Below are positions 17,075-25,451 of a DNA stretch of 64,000 bases, one piece after another. Location: positions 7,261 through 71,260 of the forward strand of contig DATKPQ010000118.1 in NCBI GenBank assembly GCA_035523995.1, given 5' to 3'. This DNA comes from JASHVB01 sp035523995 (GTDB taxonomy: Bacteria; Pseudomonadota; Alphaproteobacteria; Acetobacterales; Acetobacteraceae). The position numbers were made by a program, and so were the translations under genes. The notes beneath the pieces are model-generated. The model searched no databases. It was not told the origin of the DNA and was given only the letters and a program-made list of their open reading frames with translations. Positions within the stretch are counted from its first letter, which is position 1. Each line of letters begins with the position of its first letter.

Positions 17075-17951
17075 CGTGATCGCAGGCGCGGCGAGCGCGC
17101 CAACCGGCCCCTATGACGCCGATGTCGTGATCCTGGCGCTGGACCGCGCCGAGGAGACGGAAGCCGCAATTTGCTCGGCGTTGCAGCAAGCCGGCGTGAC
17201 TCGGCATGTGTTCGTGGTCGACCAGGGGTCGCGGCCGGAAAACCTGGCGCGGCTGGCGGCGGTCGTGGCGGGACGTGCCGACGCGACTTTGGTATCGCTG
17301 GGGCACAACTATGGCGTGGCAGGTGGGCGCAACCGTGGCACGGCACTTGGGCATGGGCGCGTGATCGTGGGGCTGGATAACGACGCGGAATTCGCCACAC
17401 CAGACACGCTGGCGCGCCTGGTCGAGGCGGTCGAGGCAGAAGCGGATATCGGTGCCGTCGGCTGCCGCATCGTCACATTCGCGACAGGCGCCGACGACCT
17501 TTCATCCTGGGGTTATCCGCGCCGCCTGCTGCGTTACGCGGCAGCAAGCTTCGACGCGGCGACGTTCGTCGGTGCCGGCCACGCCATCCGCCGCCGCGCC
17601 TGGGATGAGGTCGGCGGCTATGACGAGGCGCTGTTCTTCTGTTGGGAGGAACTGGACTTTTGCCGCTGTGCCGCCGCGCGCGGGTGGCGCGTGCGCTATC
17701 GCGGCGACTCCGTGATCCGTCACAAGGTCAGCGCCGAGCAACGCGTTGCGTGGTCCGGCAGGCGCTGGTTCTGGTTCGTGCGCAACCGGTTGTATGTCGG
17801 CCGCAAACACGGCGCGAGCTGGCTGTCACTGCTGCCGCGGTGTGCGGTCTATCTGTTGCGGGCGATGCGAGATAACGCGCTGCCACAGGCGGTACGGGGC
17901 ATGGCGGATGCCGTCAGGCTATCCGGGGCGATGTCCGATGGACGCGCTTGA
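17067..17951 (+). CDS. Family 2 glycosyltransferase
   Basis: The 294-residue protein starts with a GT2 fold. VVDQGSRPENL, NYGVAGGRNRGTALG and GLDNDAEF fit the rhamnosyl- or hexosyltransferase-like subgroup, and FCWEELDFCRCAAARGWRV contains the usual late E-[ED] pair near the acceptor site. No membrane helix is obvious. ATG at 17067 overlaps the preceding stop by eight bases, the tight coupling expected inside an operon; a TTG at 17031 would give a longer and less typical N-terminus. It closes the glycan cluster. Confidence 0.87.
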   Translation: MFDVIAGAASAPTGPYDADVVILALDRAEETEAAICSALQQAGVTRHVFVVDQGSRPENLARLAAVVAGRADATLVSLGHNYGVAGGRNRGTALGHGRVIVGLDNDAEFATPDTLARLVEAVEAEADIGAVGCRIVTFATGADDLSSWGYPRRLLRYAAASFDAATFVGAGHAIRRRAWDEVGGYDEALFFCWEELDFCRCAAARGWRVRYRGDSVIRHKVSAEQRVAWSGRRWFWFVRNRLYVGRKHGASWLSLLPRCAVYLLRAMRDNALPQAVRGMADAVRLSGAMSDGRA

Positions 17952-18004
17952 TCAAGCTCTCTCCTCACGGCGCCGTCGCGATGCGAGCCGATCGATCGCG
18001 CCTC

Positions 18005-18032
18005 GATGGCCGGGTCGAGCCCGGCCATCACG
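18005..18032. repeat. F2 palindromic repeat
   Basis: A short hairpin-forming sequence with core ATGGCCGGG, a short loop and CCCGGCCAT. It is family F2, whose chance translation gives MAGLDPAI- and VKPGHD-like peptides in many alphaproteobacterial annotations. It lies between the convergent glycosyltransferase and HpaB-like genes, where it may act as a bidirectional transcript end. Confidence 0.85.
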
Positions 18033-18068
18033 AGATAGGCAACGACAGCCACCTGTGAAGGCCACAGC

Positions 18069-19523
18069 TTACGCTTCCGGCCCTTCAATGCCGCGCATCG
18101 CCGTGTCGACCATCCCGCACGCCTTGTCCCAATCGAAAGTGCGGAAGGCGTGATTGCGGCTGACATAGCTGGTACCGGCATACATCATCTCATACTGTAA
18201 ATGCCGTGATGCGAATTCCGATCCCACTGCATCCCAGGCCAGCTTGAAGAACTTCACCCGGTCGTCCGCCTCGTAGAAGGGCGAGACCTGCGTGAGGCGG
18301 ATCAACCGCGCGGTGTCCGGATCGGCGAAATCCGCCATCGAGGATGGTTGCATGATCATCCCCCCGCCCGCCAATTCCCGCAGCTTCGTCATGAGAGGCG
18401 GATACATCTCCTGCGCCTGCACCTGGGCCGCATACAGCAGCGCACGATCCGGCACGTAATACGGTCCACGCATCTGCCCACGCGCTTCCATGGCCCAGAC
18501 GAACGCTTCCACCTGGCCGACACCGGCCGCGATCCGGCCCAGCATCTCACGCACCTGCGGAAAGCCGAGCGTGCCGTTGGTGTCGGCGATCCGCCGCGCC
18601 AGGCCCGCGAGGAACCGCAGCTTCACCATCAGGCGCACCTGCGCCTGGTAATTCTGATAGACATGTGCCGGCGTCGCATGAAACTGCCGCTGGCACATCT
18701 CCACGTCGCGATAAACGAACACTCGGTCCCATGATACTTTGACATCGTCGAAGTACAGAAGAGCGTCGTTCTCATCCAACCGGCTGGAGAGTGGGTTATC
18801 GAACACCGACACCGCCGCGGCTTCATAGGACTTGCGCGACAGGATGCGCAGGCCAGGCGTGTTCATCGGCACGGCGAAGGACAGCGCATAGCGCTCGTCG
18901 CCCCGAGCCAGCGGCGGCAGCGTGGACACAAACACTTCGTTCGCCATGATCCCGGCGGTCGCCAGCATCTTGGCGCCGCGTACGGTGACGCCACGCGCGT
19001 CTTCATCCACCACGCAAGCGGTCAGGCAATCGTCCTTTTGCTGGTGCTGCGTACGGCCGCGATCGGCCTGCGGATTGACGATGACGTAACTGATGTAATG
19101 ATCGGCATCGCGCGCATACCGCACATAGTCGCGTAGCGCGCCGGCACGCGTGGGGTCGTAGGCTTCGAATACCTCCATGCCCATCAGGAACCCGCACAGC
19201 GTGGATGCGACATGGTCCGGAGAACGGCCGAAGAAGCCGAGATGCAATTCCGCCCATGCCTCAAGGGTGCGCCGCCGCTCCACCAGTTCGGCATAGCTGG
19301 TGGGAAGCTGCCAGCAACGGCTGACTTGCGCGCCGGTCTCGGTCGTATATGTCATTTTTGCCAGGTTTTCGGGCTGCGATTGGAAATCGTAGAAGCTGGC
19401 GGCAGTGCGGCAGGCGTTGCGGAAGGCGGGATCTTGTGTGGGATCGCCGATGCGCTGGCCGTTCAGGCGGATATCGCGCCCATCCTGAAGTGAACGAAGG
19501 TGGCTGGCGCCGTCCTTTGGCAT
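18069..19523 (-). CDS. 4-hydroxyphenylacetate 3-hydroxylase (HpaB/PvcC-like) oxygenase
   Basis: The 484-residue protein matches the FADH2-dependent HpaB family in length and layout, with an acyl-CoA-dehydrogenase-like fold. It has the N-terminal LQDGRDIRLNGQRI, the substrate-loop region around NPQADRGRTQHQQKDDCLT, and conserved LLYFDDVKVSWDRVFVY. It would ortho-hydroxylate a phenol using reduced FAD supplied by a separate reductase (HpaC type); none is visible nearby. ATG at 19523 has GGAG ten bases upstream, and the family N-terminus starts here rather than in the repeat sequence further upstream. It stands alone between repeat blocks. Confidence 0.9.
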   Translation of the reverse strand: MPKDGASHLRSLQDGRDIRLNGQRIGDPTQDPAFRNACRTAASFYDFQSQPENLAKMTYTTETGAQVSRCWQLPTSYAELVERRRTLEAWAELHLGFFGRSPDHVASTLCGFLMGMEVFEAYDPTRAGALRDYVRYARDADHYISYVIVNPQADRGRTQHQQKDDCLTACVVDEDARGVTVRGAKMLATAGIMANEVFVSTLPPLARGDERYALSFAVPMNTPGLRILSRKSYEAAAVSVFDNPLSSRLDENDALLYFDDVKVSWDRVFVYRDVEMCQRQFHATPAHVYQNYQAQVRLMVKLRFLAGLARRIADTNGTLGFPQVREMLGRIAAGVGQVEAFVWAMEARGQMRGPYYVPDRALLYAAQVQAQEMYPPLMTKLRELAGGGMIMQPSSMADFADPDTARLIRLTQVSPFYEADDRVKFFKLAWDAVGSEFASRHLQYEMMYAGTSYVSRNHAFRTFDWDKACGMVDTAMRGIEGPEA

Positions 19524-19590
19524 AAGAGTCCGTCTCCTGCGTGGGCTGATGTCAGCGCCGCTGCGATTTCCGTGAAGCCGGAACCGGCCC

Positions 19591-19631
19591 CGACCGAGAT
19601 TGCTTTGGCGCTTCGCGCTTCGCAATGACAG
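19591..19631. repeat. F1 repeat half-element
   Basis: One degenerate arm of family F1 (gagattgctttggcgcttcg ending in cgcaatgacag). The partner arm is missing. It lies in the 336-base gap upstream of the hpaB-like gene, which contains no gene. Confidence 0.7.
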
Positions 19632-19703
19632 ACCCTGCGACACCATCTTCGGACCGATGTGACACGTACGTAGCGATGATGCAGGCGACGTAGCGAGGAA
19701 CAT

Positions 19704-19856
19704 TCTCTCCACTCCCTTGCGGGAGGGGGCAGGGGGAGGGTGCGAAACGTACGATCTCGATCCCTCCCCTGTCCACCTCCTACAAGGGAGGGGGAACCCT
19801 TTTGTTCAGTCGCCGGCTGGCCGCGCCGGCCGGTGGTCAACCCACAATAGCAAAAT
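19704..19856. repeat. F3 + F4 composite repeat block
   Basis: An inverted pair of C- and G-rich F3 segments (19704-19740 and 19760-19796; core cttgcgggagggggcaggg and its partner) is followed by an F4 segment (19799-19856; core ggccgcgccggccggtggtc). The same order, F3 then F4, recurs at 49.2 and 56.7 kb. The block ends just before the stop codon of the LytM-like gene and fills the remaining part of the 336-base gap. Confidence 0.75.
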
Positions 19857-19859
19857 CGG

Positions 19860-20459
19860 TTAACGGGCCAGCGCGTATTGATGGGTCGGCGGAATCTTGC
19901 CCTTCGCATCGAGCATGTCGGCGAGGGTGCGGTGCGTCTCGTGGCACAGGCTCAGTGCCAGGTAGGGCGCCGGATCGACCGCCTTGCCGTCGACCAGCAT
20001 CGCGAAAAACAGATGCATGCCGTACATCAGCCCGCTGTGCCCAACCACTCCGATTTTCTCGCCGGCGTGAACAACGCGTTGTCCTTCCGCGATTGCGGGC
20101 GTGACCATTCCGAGATGGCTATAGATGCCGATGAAGCCCGGATGCTGAATCAGGATTTGCAGGCCACCCGGTCCACGGCGTACCACGCGGATCACGGTGC
20201 CAACGGCGATGGCCCGCACGGGTGCGCCCGCTGGGGCTGGTATGTCGATGCCATTGTGGAAGGTGCCGGCAAGTGGACGGGCGGGCAGGGTCCTGGGGCC
20301 GAATGGCGTGGAAATGCACGCGGGCGCGACGGGCGCCCGCAACGGCGCAGAGATCAACGGATACGCGGCTGCAGAAACCGCGGGCGACGGAAACGACCAC
20401 GCGACGCCGAGGAAAAATGCAACCAACGCAGCGGCATTGCCGCAACGACGCATGGCCAC
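19860..20459 (-). CDS. Secreted M23/LytM-like protein, probably inactive
   Basis: A 199-residue protein with a signal peptide (about 1-31, LVAFFLGVAWSF then AVSAAA) and a LytM/M23 domain (about 60-165). Two zinc ligands are present in HNGID (H68, D72), and H115 in YSHLG matches a catalytic His. The usual HxH at the third site reads GMHLFF, so H149 is kept but the second His, a zinc ligand, is F151. M23 proteins with such losses usually act as amidase activators or scaffolds rather than enzymes. A GTG at 20459 is chosen because GGAGA lies seven bases upstream; an ATG two codons later is possible. Confidence 0.82.
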   Translation of the reverse strand: MAMRRCGNAAALVAFFLGVAWSFPSPAVSAAAYPLISAPLRAPVAPACISTPFGPRTLPARPLAGTFHNGIDIPAPAGAPVRAIAVGTVIRVVRRGPGGLQILIQHPGFIGIYSHLGMVTPAIAEGQRVVHAGEKIGVVGHSGLMYGMHLFFAMLVDGKAVDPAPYLALSLCHETHRTLADMLDAKGKIPPTHQYALAR

Positions 20460-20839
20460 GGTGCGGTCTCCAAGAACAGATGCGAGACCTCGGATCAGGC
20501 AAGGGGGTCAGCATGTCCAGTCAGAAGTCTGTGGTGCGGGTCGCGGGACCATGACAGGTGAGTGAGCCATATTTTTGGCCGGCCTCGCCGCAGTACGCCG
20601 ATAGTTCGGCCGTCACACCGCCGAACCGTGACGCCGGCCATGGCGCGTTCGACGCTCCGGCGCACTGCCCCCCCAATGCACCTGCGGGAAGCGCCGAGGC
20701 AAGAGCTACGCTCGCCGTTTGATTGCCAGGCGTGCCATGCTGCATCCGACCACAGATACGGGCCGTGGTGTCGCAGGTGCATCCGGCCGGGGCAGTGCAA
20801 GCCAATGCTCCGGAAGGCGGGGGCGGGAGATAGGGATCC
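20460..20839. other. 380-base gap without a recognisable gene
   Basis: This gap separates the divergent LytM-like gene and FAD monooxygenase gene. Short reading frames on both strands are rich in Arg, His and Cys and have no protein-like features. None of the five repeat families was found here. It probably holds the two promoters; no operator was recognised. Confidence 0.5.
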
Positions 20840-22093
20840 ATGCACGTTCTGATCGTAGGCGGTGGCATCGGCGGGCTGGCGACCGCGCTGTCGCTGCACG
20901 CGGCGGGCATCGGCTGCAGCGTGTTCGAGCAAGTGCGAGAGCTGCGCGAACTCGGCGTCGGCATCAACACCCTGCCGCATGCGATCAAGGAGCTGGCGGC
21001 GCTCGGACTGCTGCCGCACCTGGACCGCGCCGGCATCCGCACGCGCGAGCTGATCTATGCCAACCGTTTCGGCCAGGTGGTGTGGCGCGAGTTGCGTGGC
21101 ACCGATGCCGGGTTCGACACCCCGCAATTCTCGATTCACCGCGGCAAGCTGCACACGGTATTGCTCGATGCCGTGCGCGAGCGGCTCGGTGCCGATGCGG
21201 TGCGCACCGGCTGGCGGCTGGTGTCGTTCACGGACCGCACCGACCGCATCGAGGCATTGTTCCAGCAACGCGACGGCGGCGGCACCGTCGCCGCGGATGC
21301 CGATGTTCTTGTCGGCGCCGACGGGATCCACTCCACGGTGCGCAGCATTTTCTATCCCCAGGAAGGCACGCCGGTTTGGAATGGCACCATGTTGTGGCGC
21401 GGCGCCGCGGACTGGCCCGTCTACGCGGATGGCCGGACGATGCAGATTTCTGGCGGCATGGCGGCGAAGTTCGTATTCTACCCGATCCATTTCGATCCGG
21501 CCGCGCCAGACCGGCGGCTCACCAACTGGGCTGTCATGGCGAAGATTGCCGATCCGGCCGGCGCGCCGCCACCGCGGCGCGAGGACTGGAACCGTTCCGG
21601 CGAATGGAACGACATCGAGCCATTCATGCGTGACCGTTTCCGGCTGGACTTCGTCGATCCGCTGGCGCTGATCGCGGCCTCCGGAACGTTCTATGAATAT
21701 CCGCTGTGCGACCGCGATCCTTTGCCCCGCTGGTCCTTCGGACGCGCGACATTGCTCGGCGATGCGGCGCATCCGATGTATCCCGTGGGTTCCAACGGGG
21801 CCAGCCAGGCGGTACTGGATGCATGCTCACTCGCGCGGCATCTGTCCGGTGGGGCGCCTGTGGCGCAGGCGCTCACGGCCTACGACGCCGAACGCCGGCC
21901 GATGACGGCGGAGATCGTGCAGAGCAATCGCAAAGGCGGCCCCGAACGCGTGATAGATGTGCTTGAAGAACGCGCGCCGGACGGTTTCACCGATGTGGAG
22001 GCCGTGGCGTCTTACGCCGAGCGCGAGGCGGTCGTTCGCGGCTATGCGTCCATGGCCGGGTTTGCGAAAGAGCAGGTGAATAGGCAGAGGTGA
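20840..22093 (+). CDS. FAD-dependent monooxygenase (PhzS/salicylate hydroxylase-like)
   Basis: The 417-residue group A flavoprotein monooxygenase shows the FAD-binding VGGGIGGLATALSL (residues 5-18), the conserved VGADGIHSTVR that contacts FAD and NADPH, and GDAAHPMYPVGSNGASQA, which binds the flavin ribityl chain. It would hydroxylate an aromatic or similar substrate using NAD(P)H and oxygen, in the cytoplasm. The pattern is closest in my memory to PhzS-type flavin-dependent oxidoreductases; the substrate is unknown. A strong terminator-like element follows at once. The convergent cupin gene ends 69 bases away. Confidence 0.9.
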   Translation: MHVLIVGGGIGGLATALSLHAAGIGCSVFEQVRELRELGVGINTLPHAIKELAALGLLPHLDRAGIRTRELIYANRFGQVVWRELRGTDAGFDTPQFSIHRGKLHTVLLDAVRERLGADAVRTGWRLVSFTDRTDRIEALFQQRDGGGTVAADADVLVGADGIHSTVRSIFYPQEGTPVWNGTMLWRGAADWPVYADGRTMQISGGMAAKFVFYPIHFDPAAPDRRLTNWAVMAKIADPAGAPPPRREDWNRSGEWNDIEPFMRDRFRLDFVDPLALIAASGTFYEYPLCDRDPLPRWSFGRATLLGDAAHPMYPVGSNGASQAVLDACSLARHLSGGAPVAQALTAYDAERRPMTAEIVQSNRKGGPERVIDVLEERAPDGFTDVEAVASYAEREAVVRGYASMAGFAKEQVNRQR

Positions 22094-22110
22094 TGGCGCA
22101 CCCTCACCCT

Positions 22111-22158
22111 CGATGCCTATGGCGTCTCGACCTCTCCCGCCGCGCGGGAGAGGTTTTT
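22111..22158 (+). terminator. Two-hairpin terminator (family F5, copy 1)
   Basis: A small hairpin GATGC-ctatg-GCGTC (22112-22126) is followed by a 10-bp stem CCTCTCCCGC/GCGGGAGAGG with loop cgc (22131-22153) and TTTTT (22154-22158). It lies 18 bases after the stop of the FAD monooxygenase gene, so factor-independent termination of that gene is likely. A second copy with compensatory changes lies at 50.3 kb. Confidence 0.85.
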
Positions 22159-22161
22159 GAA

Positions 22162-22614
22162 CTAACCCGGCGGCGGCAGGAAATTCACCTCGTGCAGGCC
22201 CGCCAGCCGCACGACTTCTGCCGGGTCCGGGACATTGTCGATGGCGCGGAACAAATCCCACAACTGCCGCGTCGGGGATACCCAGAAGATGCAGGTGATG
22301 TTGGCGCCGCTGTGATTGAACAGACCATGGGGAATGCCGCGAGGCAGCCGGATCAGGTCGCCGGAGGAGGCGTTCGCCGCCTGCCCGTCCAGCAGCAGGT
22401 CGAACCGCCCTTCCAGCATATAGATGAATTCGTCCTGCGTCGGATGGATGTGCGGCGGCACGAAGGTCCCCGGTGGCAGCAGCGCATGCCAGGAGAAACT
22501 GCTCTCGGTCAGGCTCAGCGGCGTGTAGGTCTGGCCGAGAATGTGCCAGACGATCCCTTCCACGCTGCTGCCATGCTCGGTGACGCCTGCGGTCATTGGG
22601 GACGGGGCGGACAT
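22162..22614 (-). CDS. Cupin domain protein
   Basis: A 150-residue single-cupin protein with complete metal ligands: H55, H57 and E62 in PPHIHPTQDEFIYMLEG and H96 in IPHGLFN. It probably binds a divalent metal, either as an enzyme (dioxygenase or isomerase) or a sugar/small-molecule binding protein. The ATG at 22614 has AAGGAG seven bases upstream. It converges on the FAD monooxygenase; the two share no operon but may act on related compounds. The pattern resembles cupins annotated near catabolic genes, but no function can be assigned. Confidence 0.85.
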   Translation of the reverse strand: MSAPSPMTAGVTEHGSSVEGIVWHILGQTYTPLSLTESSFSWHALLPPGTFVPPHIHPTQDEFIYMLEGRFDLLLDGQAANASSGDLIRLPRGIPHGLFNHSGANITCIFWVSPTRQLWDLFRAIDNVPDPAEVVRLAGLHEVNFLPPPG

Positions 22615-22753
22615 GGCGGGACTCCTTGCGCTGGACGGCGATGGCGACAGGCGATCCTATGAGGCGAACGAAGGGTTGCCCAGGGCAAAGATGCTGCGAT
22701 GATCGCAATGCCGGCGCGGACCATGGCGCGGCGATTTTCCAAAGGGGGCAGGG

Positions 22754-23170
22754 ATGAAAATCAAGCGCGTCGAACACATCGCGATCGCCGTGGATTCGAT
22801 CGCAGAGTCCGCAAAAATGCTGCGCGACACATTCGGCATCGAGGTCGAATACGAGGAGGAACGTCCCACAACGCGGCTGGCGATGCTGCCGATCGGCGAG
22901 ACCTACCTGGAACTGCTGCAAGGCAACGGGCCTGACTCCGCCGTCACCCGCTGGATCGATTCCAAGGGCACTGGATTGTTTCATATTTGCTTCGAAGTGG
23001 CGGACATCGACGCCGCGCTCGCCGAGCTGAAACAGAAGGGGGTGAAGCTGCGCGATGAAACCCCGCGAATCGGCCATGGCGGATCGCGCATCGCGTTCAT
23101 CGATCCGGTGTGCACAGGCAACGTGCTGATCGAGCTCGCGGAACTGCCAGCCGCACATCAGCCGCATTGA
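22754..23170 (+). CDS. mce: Methylmalonyl-CoA epimerase (VOC fold)
   Basis: A 138-residue VOC protein with the expected metal ligands H8 (VEHIAIAV), H77 (GLFHICFEV) and E127 (VLIELAE), and the family blocks ETYLELLQ and GHGGSRIAFIDP. It should interconvert R- and S-methylmalonyl-CoA in propionyl-CoA breakdown. The ATG at 22754 has a GGGGCAGGG ribosome site. Methylmalonyl-CoA mutase and propionyl-CoA carboxylase are not in the window. The valine-pathway hydrolase gene at 25.4 kb feeds the same propionyl/methylmalonyl branch, though on the other strand. Length is typical (about 135-150). Confidence 0.88.
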   Translation: MKIKRVEHIAIAVDSIAESAKMLRDTFGIEVEYEEERPTTRLAMLPIGETYLELLQGNGPDSAVTRWIDSKGTGLFHICFEVADIDAALAELKQKGVKLRDETPRIGHGGSRIAFIDPVCTGNVLIELAELPAAHQPH

Positions 23171-23180
23171 AGCGCCCGGT

Positions 23181-24089
23181 CTAACAGCCCGACAATACAG
23201 TGCCGGCGGGCAGCGGTTCGCGGCCGGCGGCCATCTCCGCGGTTATGCGCGGCGCCGACGCACGCCACGCGGCAAACGCCGCGCTCACCTGATCCAGCCG
23301 GCGATACTCCGCCTCGCCGCCGCCATCCTCGATGGCACGCAGCGCATTGTAGGTTTCCGCGATCCAGCCCGCGAGCGGCGGCTTGCCAACCGCTATCCTC
23401 ACGGGCGCTGCATGGTGATGGCGCATCTGGGGACGCAGGAAATCGCAGATCGCGTCGGCGGCGGAATCCGGTGCCGTTGGCCAGACAAGGCCGGTCTTCT
23501 CTGCAACCCCGGCAACCGCGTCGCGCCAATCCCGTAGCAGCCGGTCATAGGACAGCAGCGCACGCTGGCGGCCGCGGGTCAGGCGCTCGGATTCCAGCGA
23601 GTATTGCAGCCACATCGGGGCGGCGATTTCGATCGGCATGTTGTCGCGGCGCCGCAGCGATGCTGTCACTTCAGAGGGATGCCGCAGCGCCAGCACCGGC
23701 GCCACGGTCACTTTCATCGCCGCGAATACGGGAAACCAAAAGTCAAGCAAGAGCGAAAAACGTGGATCCTTCATCACAAAGGCGGGGGTATCGCCAAACT
23801 CGGCAGCGAGAACCGCTTCGCAATATCCGACCAGTTCGGCGCGCGACGCGGCGTCTATGACAGCTGGATCGAAGGCAAACGAATTGTACCAGTTGGCATC
23901 GGCGGTCCTGAGAATCCTCTCGTTCAGCGCAGACACCGGAAATGATTCCCAAAAGCCGGTAGGATTGTCGAACGCGGCCTCCATCATGCCGGCCGGGGCG
24001 GCGGCGCCAAGCAGGCAGCAAATCCCCGCCGTGGCTGAGGTGCCACTGCGGTGCATGCCCAGAATGACGATAGCCTGCCGAGACCCCAT
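23181..24089 (-). CDS. Sulfotransferase family protein
   Basis: The product (302 residues from ATG 24089, 304 from the GTG at 24095) has a PAPS-type sulfotransferase layout. The 5'-phosphosulfate loop is ILGMHRSGTSATAG near the N-terminus and the 3'-phosphate block is LRHPSEVTASLRRRDN near the middle. No signal peptide is seen, so it is probably cytoplasmic. Family members transfer sulfate from PAPS to sugars, lipids or small molecules; the acceptor is not evident. It converges tail to tail with mce, with a ten-base gap, and has no obvious operon partner. Confidence 0.82.
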   Translation of the reverse strand: MGSRQAIVILGMHRSGTSATAGICCLLGAAAPAGMMEAAFDNPTGFWESFPVSALNERILRTADANWYNSFAFDPAVIDAASRAELVGYCEAVLAAEFGDTPAFVMKDPRFSLLLDFWFPVFAAMKVTVAPVLALRHPSEVTASLRRRDNMPIEIAAPMWLQYSLESERLTRGRQRALLSYDRLLRDWRDAVAGVAEKTGLVWPTAPDSAADAICDFLRPQMRHHHAAPVRIAVGKPPLAGWIAETYNALRAIEDGGGEAEYRRLDQVSAAFAAWRASAPRITAEMAAGREPLPAGTVLSGC

Positions 24090-24222
24090 GATCACGTTAC
24101 GCTCAAGTATGGACGAAGACGACGCGCAGCGTTGGCGACCACGAGTCGTTTGGCAACCGTTGCGTCCAGGTGCCAGCGATGCCTTGCGGGAATAGTAGCG
24201 ATCCTAACCGCTATACACGCTG

Positions 24223-25044
24223 TTACTCTTCTACCGGAGGCCGGCTGACAGCCGCTATATAACGACGCACCGAGAATTCCAGCACCTGTTTGCCCCCTGC
24301 TTGGATCACTCGGTCCCACCATGCGCCATAGATCGGATCGAAAGACCAGGGCTGTAGTACCTCGCCGATACGCTGCACCGTCCCGGCATCGAGCGGGATC
24401 AGGTCCGGATAGCTGCGCATGAAGCTGACGTTCTTGTCGGGCGTCACCTGTACGATATCGCCGGACAGCAACGCGCCCTTGCCGCCCGCACCCTGCGCCC
24501 AATGCAGCACCGTGCCGCCAGCAAAATGGCCGCCGCAACGCACCAGCGTGACGCCGGGCGCTAGCACCTTCGTCTCGTCATGCCAGAAGGCAACGGCCGC
24601 ATCCGGCCGCATCACCCACCGCCGGTCGGCGACATGCAGCCAGACCGGCACATCGCCGAAGGCGCGGCTCCATTCCACCATCGACGAATAATAATGCGGA
24701 TGAGAGATGGCGATTCCCGCGATGCCGCCCAGCCCACGGACAATCTCCACTGTCGCGTCGTCGATGAAGCTGATGCAGTCCCAGAGAATGTTACCCGCTG
24801 ACGTGCGCAGCAGCAGCGCCCGCTGCGCGATCGCGAAATTCGGCGTGGTCCCGATGCCGATCAGCCCGGGCTCGTGCTGGCGGAACGCATTGAAATGCGT
24901 GCGGCGCATCGCGGCCAACGTGGTCCAGCCCTGGCCGAGCGGATTTACGTATTGCCGCTCCTCCTGGCAGATGGTGCATCCGGCCGGGCACTGGTCGCTG
25001 TCGGGATATTGCGTGCCGCAAGTGGTGCAGATGAAAGCGGGCAT
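24223..25044 (-). CDS. MBL-fold protein with N-terminal zinc ribbon
   Basis: The 273-residue protein begins with a small Cys-rich module (C6, C9, C19, C23, C26: CTTCG, then CPAGCTIC) likely to bind a metal, followed by a metallo-beta-lactamase fold. The key loop reads ISHPHYYS (111-120): H115 and H117 are present, but the usual Asp and His of HxHxDH are Tyr and Ser. H173 (GGHFAGG) and D196 (LLSGD) are kept. I recall this variant as shared by a group of similar proteins, so it may mark a distinct subfamily rather than decay. ATG at 25044 places the Cys pair at the N-terminus. Substrate unknown. Confidence 0.8.
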   Translation of the reverse strand: MPAFICTTCGTQYPDSDQCPAGCTICQEERQYVNPLGQGWTTLAAMRRTHFNAFRQHEPGLIGIGTTPNFAIAQRALLLRTSAGNILWDCISFIDDATVEIVRGLGGIAGIAISHPHYYSSMVEWSRAFGDVPVWLHVADRRWVMRPDAAVAFWHDETKVLAPGVTLVRCGGHFAGGTVLHWAQGAGGKGALLSGDIVQVTPDKNVSFMRSYPDLIPLDAGTVQRIGEVLQPWSFDPIYGAWWDRVIQAGGKQVLEFSVRRYIAAVSRPPVEE

Positions 25045-25122
25045 GGCGGTCTCCGCATCTGTAGCAGCCGGTAATGTCGCATGATTCGACGCGCGACGCA
25101 GCCCGCCCGATGTCACCCGCCC

Positions 25123-25447
25123 CATGTCATTGCGAGGAGCGAAGCGACGAAGCAATCTCGACCAGGCGGGCGCTCGGACAATTTCCTGCCGACGGACCTG
25201 ATGTTCTGACTCTGACGGATCGCGCGCCCGCTGTCATTACGAGTTGACCTCCGGTCTGGCGATCGACCCGCCCCGGATGACACTCCGCACGCCGGAGGAG
25301 TTCCCTCTCCCCTTGTGGGCCTGGGCTGCAAAGCGGACCAAGGTCAGGGAGTGAGACCTTGTTTCTTGTTAGCGAAGCGAAGCAATCTCCATCGCAACAA
25401 CGTCCGATCGCTGGTTGGAAATTGCTTCGCATCGCTCGCAATGACAT
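25123..25447. repeat. Repeat cluster: F1, F3 and F1 inverted pair
   Basis: Three repeats fill most of the 407-base gap 25045-25451. A full F1 arm lies at 25123-25160. An F3 segment at 25301-25369 includes ccccttgtgggcctgggct and the tail tttcttgttag, which recurs at 31.65 kb. A short F1 inverted pair spans 25371-25447 (gcgaagcgaagcaatctcc and its partner). No gene was seen in the gap. The last arm stops four bases before the stop codon of the 3-hydroxyisobutyryl-CoA hydrolase gene. Confidence 0.8.
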
Positions 25448-25451
25448 GCGG

